Shown: positions 56,601-64,000 of the stretch, in pieces | Layout: every line of letters starts with the position of its first letter | How positions within the stretch are numbered: position 1 is the stretch's first letter | DNA from: Bondarzewia mesenterica | Lineage: Eukaryota; Basidiomycota; Agaricomycetes; Russulales; Bondarzewiaceae | Length of the DNA stretch: 64,000 bases | Direction of reading: 5' to 3' | Assembly: GCA_004802705.1 (NCBI GenBank) | Contig: SGPL01000076.1 | Location: 22,168 to 86,167, forward strand | Notes under the pieces: generated by a model | Database searches by the model: none | The model's input: only the letters and a program-made list of their open reading frames with translations | What the model was told of the DNA's origin: nothing | Translations under genes and position numbers: made by a program

Positions 56601-57942
56601 TGCAGTTGCACATGACGTACTGGAATATCGTCATGCTTCTCCACCGCGCATTGTGAGTTATTTTGATGACTTGTCGTTGACGACACCAGCGTGACGCTTG
56701 TACTCCGCCCCTCTAGTATTCCGAAGTGGAAACCTGAACGGTATGAGGATTTCATTTATCGCGAGCTCGACAGGATAGTTGAAAAAACTGTTTACAAGCG
56801 ATCTAAAATTGATAACCAAGTCGACCCGTGAATCTGATGCCGGAGCGCTCAAGTCGTTCGACATTTGTCAGAGTGCTGCGGGTCGTATCACTGCAATAGG
56901 TATGTGCGTCGTCCCCAAGACGATCCATTGAGACTAACCAGATTTGTTACCTAGTCGTTGCTTACCAACAAACCTTTGGCTTGCGGCGCGCGGCTATCAT
57001 CCTGACTCAACATATGTTCGCCGCTGGGTGAGTGTTTTTCTCAATGACATTCTGCAGTGACACTCACAACTGAATGGCGGTATTGATAGACTCATGCATG
57101 TGATCACACGTGAGAGATCAAATCTTTCGCTTCTAGCCGGCAGTCCGGGATTGACCAGATGACTTTCAGTGACCTTCCGACCGTCCAACGTGCAGGCTTC
57201 GGTGTCTTTGTCGCAGACGCTGTCCGCCTTGAAGGAGATGGAAGTGCGTAACCCATTGCACTGACAGCTCCGCCGGCATCGAACATCGAAACTGACATTG
57301 TCTCAGGTCATATGGCCGAGCGCTCACCGCTCATGGGATCTGCTGCACGGCGCCAAGATCCAAGTCGACAGCGGCCTCCTGAGCTATTTCGCGAACCCCA
57401 GCGAGCGCAGCAACAAGCGCCCCGCCGACGAGGCCTTCGGGAAGGAGAAGAGCTCCAACATCTTGCAGCGTGAGGCGTTCGAAGAGCTAGAGCGGAGCAA
57501 CCCGGCGACACCCGCTGTGCCGGGGCAGGGCGCGGGCAACCGCATCCTCGCGCACATGCTCGGGATCGACATCCCAGGCATCGAGCCATCGACGTCGTAC
57601 CTCCCCGGGTACGAGTGGTGGCCGCGCACGGGTCAGCGTCCGCCGCAGGGCCAGGGGCAGGGACAAGGCCAGGGACAACAACAACAGCAGCAGCAGCAAC
57701 AACAACCGAGCCCCGGTCAAAGCTCGCAACAAGTCACCACGACACCGTCGCAAGCACTGTCGACGCCCTCCCCGCACTCGTCGTCGCACAGCAGCCCACC
57801 CGCCGCGCTGCCGATCCCGTTCACGTTCGACCAGACGCAGCAGGGCCTGTGGATGGGCGGCATGATGAACAACGCGCCGCAAGGCTTCGGTCTCAACTAT
57901 GTCAACGCATCCGCATCCTCCTCGCAGCCCCCTTCGTCGTGA
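53690..57942 (+). CDS. Zn2Cys6 transcription factor, KRGPPKGYI subclass
   Basis: This is a nuclear regulator. The zinc cluster begins in exon 2 with 'ACDQCRKTKSKCERFEGENE' and 'QCKSCALAGV'. A 15 nt exon then gives C-T-F-L, and the next exon opens 'GPSYKRGPPKGYIHAIEQRW'. The KRGPPKGYI block and the following coiled segment are typical of sugar- or polysaccharide-related fungal regulators (Rgt1/XlnR-like group). The target is inferred only loosely. The linker is Ser-rich. The fungal_trans domain has 'HLLELYFVYVHPVFPAVHKS', 'LHISNLLLLSMFAIAARYSD', 'MAIRMAYDLGLHRDADKWQ', 'RKQIWWACTRADKYTSVWMG' and 'QLHMTYWNIVMLLHRAFI'. The last exon from 57308 ends in a Gln/Gly tract and a Ser/Pro-rich possible activation tail ('NASASSSQPPSS'). 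About 17 introns are needed. One (56741-56798) splices 'KPER' to 'DLKLITKSTRESDAG'. Confidence 0.87.
53926..54063 (+). other. GC-AG intron and 15 nt microexon in the zinc cluster
   Basis: The intron at 53926-53995 (70 nt) starts GCAAGT and ends CACTAAG. The exon at 53996-54010 (CTTGCACCTTCCTTG) is followed by the intron 54011-54063 (53 nt, GTATGT..CATAG). Together they give G-V-A-C-T-F-L-G-P, placing the sixth zinc-binding Cys at C-x6-C. No GT donor gives an in-frame alternative with that Cys. Confidence 0.72.
57642..57715 (+). repeat. Gln-Gly/poly-Gln coding repeat
   Basis: Imperfect CAGGG(A/G) units pass into CAA/CAG triplets near the C-terminus of the regulator. They encode alternating G-Q and then about ten Q. 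The mixed CAA/CAG codons suggest moderate age. Confidence 0.85.
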
Positions 57943-58580
57943 ACATTCCGAGACACCCTCGTCCATTGTTCGCTCGCTCGTCTTCGTCGCCGTTTCGTTG
58001 TCGTTGTCGTCGCATCAGTCCAACTTGGTTTGAAAGTTGACTTCACGTACTGACTAGAAATCTCCATCCAGCATTGTGTATCCTCGAATTAATTTGGTTC
58101 CGTGATTTTTGTCCTTTTTTTCCTTATCGTCCTCGATCCCTAGACGCGTTCCCACGCTCATGGCTGCCCACTCTCCGTCCAGTCCATGTTTCCCTTCCTC
58201 TCGAATTCGTTCGTGTGTCCATGTACCTGGCATTTGTATCATTAATTCTCTATACGCATCCCTGTCCGATGGCATTATTGCAGAGGGTAAGTGAAGCCCG
58301 ACACCGTAGCACAGACGGACTCATTACGCAATACAATGCGTCGTTTTGTATATGCATTATGCTGCGCTTACCCGTGCTGCAAAAAGTATGTACTTAGTAC
58401 TCCGAAGACATCCGAGCCAGGAATATGAGAAAAAAATGAAACAAAGTGCAATGATACTGTACAATATTGATGGTAACAAACCGCAGCGACGAAAACAAAA
58501 TGCAACTCGAGAAACGGTCCCATGAGAAAGATGAAGAAATGCACGAGGGCATTGATAAACATTTTTGTTTATCCACCGGA
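57943..58580. other. Convergent 3' region
   Basis: This is 638 nt, T-rich, between two converging genes. No gene is seen. Confidence 0.5.
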
Positions 58581-60380
58581 TCAAATGGTACTTGTTTGCT
58601 TTTCAACGTCCACTTTGATCCCGTGAACCGCACCGCCCAGCCCCATTCCCAGGTTCATCATCTCCACCGCTCTGTACTCTGGTACATCGTATTCGTGGTC
58701 GTGACCAAGAACGACCCGAGTACGGTCTTCTCTCAACCCTTTCCGGCCGATACTATCGAGCTCGACAGCGCTGTCAGGGCTGAGCATTTCGGCTCCTGTC
58801 ACGCTCCCAATAGTGCTCAAAACGACTCCAGAGTTGATGGCCGATGTCTTGGTCCTGATGTGTGACCGAATGATGCCACTGGGAGTAGGTCTCGAAGCAC
58901 CATTACTGTCAGAGCGGGGCCCGCCAAAGCGAATTCCGAATATCCTGGGACCAAAAACAGGAACAGTACCTTCCGAGTGGGCAACTGTCTCAGATCCTCG
59001 TTCGCGGAGGTCAAGAATCTATTTGGGGCGCTCAGTTTCTGGATTTACAAATGGTCTTGCACCAATGTAACGGTGAGAACTCACCAGACGGCAGGCAAGA
59101 ACGGGGCTGAGCATCACACTGAGAGGGATATTAATTGCGGAGATAACCTGTCGTGGCCTAAGCGGACAATCAGCGCCTGGAATGACCATTTGTTTAAGTA
59201 GGTCGGTAGGCCACTACTCACTGGAGGTAGAAGATGCCGTTAATCTGGGAAAGCCTATATTTAGTACGTGCGACGTCAGTAGCCGTCGAAAACCAGTACA
59301 CACCAAGTTCGCGATGGAGATCAGCAAGTAGTAGAAGACGCCTTCTCGTAAGAACGTCTGGATGAGTCTGCTACTGGGACCGCCATTATGACGGCGTATG
59401 TAGAACGCCTTCCAGACAGTCATGAGCGTAACAATTGTGTCGTACCCGAGCGGTGCAATCTGAACATAGATCAGAAACAGGCATGCATCGAACGCACTGT
59501 GAGACTAACGAAGAAACCTGATAGATGGAAAATGAGAATGAGAATAGGCATATGTACCATGCAACTCACCAAGAAGATGCGCTGAATGAGGTTTAGACAT
59601 GGGAAAACACGGCCCTTGATCCTTTGGTAAATTAATACTAAGTATGCACACAATGACGAGGGGAACTTACAAAAGGCGGCTTGACGAACGGAAGAACTAG
59701 AAACCAAGAATTAAGTATGAAATTGAGTAGACCGGATGAGACTTACTTACCGAGCATCTGGGAGGTATCAACGTACAACTGATATGCAACCATCCCGGCA
59801 AGGGCGCATAGAAGAAACGTGAGGACAAATTTGTTCCGATTGAAAAAGGCGTAGGTCCGGATGAGGAGAACGGCTGAAAATCAAATGCACGTGTACGCGA
59901 ATAAGGCGCCTTTTTCACTTTTAAAATAAGGATATGAGCACTCACACTCCGCGCCCACTTGATTCCACATGGCAAGGGCGACGGGAATCTGGAAATCCGT
60001 TGAATATATGCACATGCACACCACTGACCACATACTTTGTATATCTTTCTGCACTCGTCGAAAGGGTGGTCGATGACGAAACAATAAAGGAGGTACGGGA
60101 CTACTGCTATGACCCAGTAGCTGCAAGGCGATGGTGAGCTTTGAAGACACGTATATGCGCCCTCCTTACCGGCAGAAAAGATAAGCGACTTTGACTGGTG
60201 TCCAGCATGTTCTCCAGATCTATCATGATGAGTATATGCGGATGACTGAGTAGACAGAACTTACGAATTGCCATTCTCTTGGGAGACTGATCACCCAATC
60301 CCATAAGACGACAGCATCTGAAGACCGCATACATGCTGTCAGCGTCACAATAATTTCGGAGGAACCGAACACTCACACAT
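58581..60380 (-). CDS. Seven-helix membrane protein, DUF6533 type
   Basis: This is a member of the large mushroom-specific DUF6533 family of multi-pass proteins with unknown role. Assembling five minus-strand exons gives the diagnostic N-terminal block 'AVVLWDWVISLPREWQF', 'IWRTCWTPVKVAYLFCRYW', 'VIAVVPYLLYCFVIDHPF' and 'IPVALAMWNQVGAE'. 'RTYAFFNRNKFVLTFLLCAL' comes next, followed by the later helices with 'TLMTVWKAFYIRRHNG' and 'LIQTFLREGVFYYLLISIAN'. The short cytoplasmic arginine motif 'LSPVLACRLILDLRERG' follows. The tail is soluble with 'HDHEYDVPEYRAVEMMN'. The stop is at 58581-58583. The 5' end is uncertain: 60380 is the ATG just before 'YAVVLWDW', and a further exon upstream (about 60400-60490) is likely. 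A receptor-like function is often proposed but is unproven. Confidence 0.75.
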
Positions 60381-61175
60381 GGCTACCCGAGGACAACGAG
60401 GTGAGAAATTGGTCGACGATACCTTGACAAAGGGACTCTGCACCACTCACAACAGAAATATACCTGGGTACTGAGCGCGGTCCAAAAATTCAACATCCAC
60501 GCTAGATGCAAAAAGAACGAACGCACATGAAGATAAAATGTTGGGCAGTCTGTATGGTGTCAGGCATGGCGGCACAGAGAGGACAGAATTTGCAGAGTGA
60601 AGGAAGGGGGAAAGAATGAAGAGAGGCGAAAGGACTGAGGACGCATTTGATGGAAGTCTGTTGCACACGGTAGTATTCGATGCGGAAGGGCGAGTGTGCA
60701 GATCGAGGGCTAGTGTCAGCTTTACTTCCTTCTGCAAATGTCAATCGGCTTGGGAAAGGATATTGCCCATCCAAACCGGTATGCACAATTATCTGGTCAT
60801 GGCATCCATTCGACCGTCATCCCATTTTCTGCTGATAGCTAGTGCCCGGAAGCACTCGGTTTATTGAGAAAAAAAACACAGATACCGGAGAATTCCAACT
60901 GCATGAGAGGATGGAAGCAGATCGCAGTTTGTAAAATAACAAACAATGCGATCGCAGACGGAGGTGAATCGTGAAACGTGATGTTATTGGCCAACCAATG
61001 GCCGACTGCGCTAAGGTGCCCGACGTGGGTAGCAGATTACGTCATACAGAGTCAACTTCCCCGCTCCAAGTTGGCATTTCTACCGACTTATTCCAACCCC
61101 GTTCGTCTTCGTCGTGCGCTGCAGTCGCAACACACAAACAACCCATCAAGCATACCCGCCTCTGCAACCTGTATC
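60381..61175. other. Divergent intergenic region
   Basis: This is 795 nt between divergent genes. It may hold the first exon of the DUF6533 gene (about 60400-60490) and the F-box promoter. No other gene is supported. Confidence 0.45.
60986..60999. promoter_or_regulatory. Inverted pair of CCAAT boxes
   Basis: ATTGG and CCAAT face each other, four bases apart, about 180 nt upstream of the F-box start codon. CCAAT is the core bound by the Hap2/3/5 complex; function here is inferred. Confidence 0.4.
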
Positions 61176-61997
61176 ATGTCGAGCGGGCTCTTGACCTTCC
61201 CCCCTGAACTCCTTCTATACATCCGTTCGTGCTCCACAATTCTGCTCGGCGCTGCTTCTGACGTCTCCACCACCATTTTATTACAGTCTCGTTCCTTGAC
61301 ATCCCCGACCTCGCCGCCATAGCTTGTGTAAATGAATACCTTGCTGTGCTTGCGACCGACCCCATCTTACAGCGGACACGCCTTCTCGTCGTCGCCCCCT
61401 CTCGAGTCTCTCACTCGCTCTTCGCCTTGGGGGCCCACGGTGCCCCACTTCGGCCCACAGTCGCTGATTTGGTTCACAGAGGCGTGATGAAGGGCCTCGG
61501 CATCGAGAGGCGTTGGAGAATGGGCTTCTATTTCTATTCTCCCCTTGTGAGTGTCTCGCTATGCTTCGCAACAGGGAGAAGTTCACATTGCGCAGTCTGT
61601 TATCAATTACGAGAGTTCCGTCCGTTTGCAGCGAAGACATGCATCAAACATCATATCATGTCATTTGCGTCGTCGCCCCCATACTCTTCAGACGTTGAAG
61701 ACTCCTCATGTCCTTCACGATGTTGAGTCATTTTCCCCGGCAATTTCACGCTCACTGCTCCCCGTCATGCGCAAGCTGAAGTGGAGCATCCGCCGGGACA
61801 GCTTGTCGAAGATGGTCAGGAACAAGAGTGGTATGTATGTCGTAGGTAAAGGCGACCAGAGTTCTGGCGGCCTTGGTAGATGGATCGAAACCCGAAGCAC
61901 CATTCTGAAGGGTGAGTGCGAGAGGGTGAGGTTAGCGATTTGCCCCGGCGTCAAGAAGTTTGTTGATTTCTATGAGCATCTGGGGAGACAAGCCTGA
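61176..61997 (+). CDS. F-box protein
   Basis: This is a probable substrate adaptor of an SCF ubiquitin ligase. ATG 61176 gives 'LLTFPPELLLYI', and the first intron (about 61222-61283, ending TTACAG) joins it to 'LSFLDIPDLAAIACVNEYLA', a full F-box. Then come 'LATDPILQRTRLLVVAPSRV', 'RPTVADLVHRGVMKGLGIER', 'FYFYSPLSVINYESSVRLQR' across a second intron, 'SLLPVMRKLKWSIRRDSLSK' and the end 'CERVRLAICPGVKKFVDFYE'. It is about 230 residues, short compared with LRR F-box proteins, and I see no LRRs. The second half has the look of a conserved basidiomycete subfamily. It is intact, unlike the relic at 5231. Confidence 0.82.
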
Positions 61998-62229
61998 GTT
62001 ATCCGTTCATTTTCACGTCACGGTGTTGTTGTTACAGTAGACTTGGTCAAATTGTCAGGATTTCTGTATACTTATGCACTGTATTTTCCTTGTACTTGTA
62101 CTTATCGTGGACTATATTGGCATCATACAATGTAATTCTTCAGGTCAAGATGGCAAACAATAACATTGTGAGAACAGATAGTGGTACAAGGTTCAGGATA
62201 CAATGGAAAAAACAATAGGGAAATGGCCT

Positions 62230-62729
<500 letters not shown>

Positions 62730-62994
62730 GTTTCAGAGATAGATTGACGAGAGTTGACGGTGCGTTGTGTGCTGTGTCGCGAGAGGCTCGACAAAGAGCT
62801 ATGCTCAGGGTGCCGATGGTGGTGGCAGCGGTAAAGAGAACGCAGACGCGGTCTGGCCACAAGTCAATCAACGCGTCGTTTTGTGCGCGCTTGGTCGTGT
62901 TGTGGACATCACGTGAGAGATAAATACACGCCCATGTCGCTTGGACCTACACCTCGGCCTCGTTTTCTTTCCCCGCCCGATTTGCTCTGACGAG

Positions 62995-63729
62995 ATGTCT
63001 ATCACGCATATCACGACGCTTTCGCAGTTGAATGGTATCTTGTCGAAATCTAAGGACAAGCTCTCGGTGAGTTGCTTGAATCCCACGCTTCAATAGCTGC
63101 TCGCCATAACACGACGAACAGGTTATAGATTTTCATGCGTCATGGTGCGTTCAATCCGTCAACTCGTCTCTGGGATGCGTGCCTAATTTATTGGAGATGT
63201 CAGGTGTGGGCCATGCCATGCGATCGCCCCGACCTTCGAAGCCCTCTCCAAGAAATACACGAACGTGAATTTCTTGAAGTGTGACGTGGATGCTGCGAAA
63301 GAGGTCGCAAGCCAGTATAGTGTGACCGCCATGTGAGCACTGTTCTCGTTCTTCGTTGCTCGGGTCGAGATTGACGCCTCGGCTGCATCCAAGGCCGACT
63401 TTCGTGTTCTTGAAAGGGAGCACCAAAATCGATCAGGTCCGGGGCGCTGACAAAAAGTAAGCATCTCACCAAGGAGTTGATTTCCCCACCCTCCTCTGAT
63501 CGTTTTCCAATCATCCAGAGCTCTCGAATCAGCTCTTCAGAGACATTCTTCGGGCGCGGCGTCGACGACTGCGTTTGCCGGACAAGGTCGCACCCTAGGC
63601 GATTCCTCATCACAACCCACACATGGCGCTACTGGCTCAGCGCTGCCTGCGTTCACTGATCTGAATCCCCAAGTGAAGACACTCCTGTGCTTGGGAGGAG
63701 CATACCTGTTGTTCTGGTATCTGAGTTGA
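62995..63729 (+). CDS. Thioredoxin-domain protein with C-terminal membrane helix
   Basis: This is a redox protein. ATG 62995 gives 'SITHITTLSQLNGILSKSKD', a 23 nt exon adds 'VIDFHAS', and the next join makes the active site WCGPC ('WCGPCHAIAPTFEALSKKY'). 'VNFLKCDVDAAKEVASQYSV' follows, and after another intron the cis-Pro comes in 'MPTFVFLKGSTKIDQVRGAD'. The thioredoxin fold ends near residue 110. A ~65-residue Ser/Gly/Thr linker follows, then 'VKTLLCLGGAYLLFWYLS', a single hydrophobic helix at the very C-terminus. That is the layout of a tail-anchored protein with the redox domain in the cytosol. Classical thioredoxins lack this tail. Five exons are used. Confidence 0.88.
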
Positions 63730-64000
63730 TCGGGATAGTGCTATGCGGATCTATTTATTGATGGATTGTGTTGTATGATATGCATTGTCTTTTGACGTGT
63801 TGCGAGGAATATGAGAGGTATAGATATTTACAAAATATCAAGTCGCTTGTGACGAATGCATTCCGCTAGGACCTAGGCATATTGGATACCAACTCCTATC
63901 CTAATGCGGACGGAATTGGCCCTCTAAACTGACCCAACCCCGATCATAGCGCGGACGGAAACCCCAAATTTTCGAAANCTGTCCTATCAGTAGTGTGGAC
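63730..64000. other. End of window, no gene seen
   Basis: This is 271 nt after the thioredoxin gene. Short direct similarity between GCGGACGGAATTGG and GCGGACGGAAACC (about 63905 and 63951) is noted, with no known element. Confidence 0.4.

Noticed and set aside
57487..57966. Minus-strand open frame with a Leu run
   Set aside because: It is the antisense of the poly-Gln tract of the regulator; the Leu run is a by-product of CAG repeats.

Overview
The window is nuclear DNA of a filamentous basidiomycete, most likely an agaricomycete. The evidence is that nearly every gene is split by many 50-70 nt introns, the Zn2Cys6 regulators carry the long last loop usual in mushrooms, there is a seven-helix DUF6533-type membrane gene, F-box genes of mushroom type are present, and the histone H4 gene has introns. 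I see no plasmid, phage, CRISPR, rRNA or tRNA gene and no recognisable transposon. Coordinates are for whole spliced loci; splice sites were placed by eye from GT/GC..AG signals and from protein-family continuity. No RNA evidence was available.

Layout. 1-4660 (+): the 3' part of TRS85/TRAPPC8. 5231-6612 (+): a broken F-box gene. 7059-8833 (+): a MOSC protein. 9375-18382, all on the minus strand: a PMP22/Mpv17 protein, the mitochondrial carrier YHM2, a long coiled-coil protein and an SHB17-like phosphatase. 19427-25008 (+): a Rac GTPase and a large single-pass glycoprotein. 25651-36774 (+): two paralogous Zn2Cys6 regulators flanking prephenate dehydratase (PHA2), YTH1/CPSF30 and a YjbQ-fold protein. 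37016-41739: a two-helix membrane protein (-) and a RhoGEF-like protein (+), divergent. 42103-48652: an NGL-type nuclease (-) and an M16C metallopeptidase (+), divergent, in a stretch with many ambiguous bases. 48771-52654 (-): a NUFIP1-like snoRNP factor and a three-KH RNA-binding protein. 53690-57942 (+): a third Zn2Cys6 regulator. 58581-60380 (-): a DUF6533 protein. 61176-63729: an F-box protein (+), histone H4 (-) and a membrane-tailed thioredoxin (+).

Most genes are housekeeping genes with no shared pathway: vesicle tethering, peroxisome and mitochondrial transport, carbon and aromatic amino-acid metabolism, mRNA 3'-end formation, snoRNP assembly, chromatin and Rho signalling. This is an ordinary chromosomal arm segment, not a gene cluster.

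The most unusual signal is in gene structure. Several genes read correctly only if microexons of 5, 6, 7, 12 and 15 nt are spliced in. Each restores a conserved family motif, and each is flanked by introns of normal length. Two of them lie inside Zn2Cys6 DNA-binding domains. Four introns use GC instead of GT at the donor. The window also holds an F-box relic whose three in-frame stops are all explained by C-to-T or G-to-A changes, and a NUFIP1 homologue with a one-base frameshift in a homopolymer.
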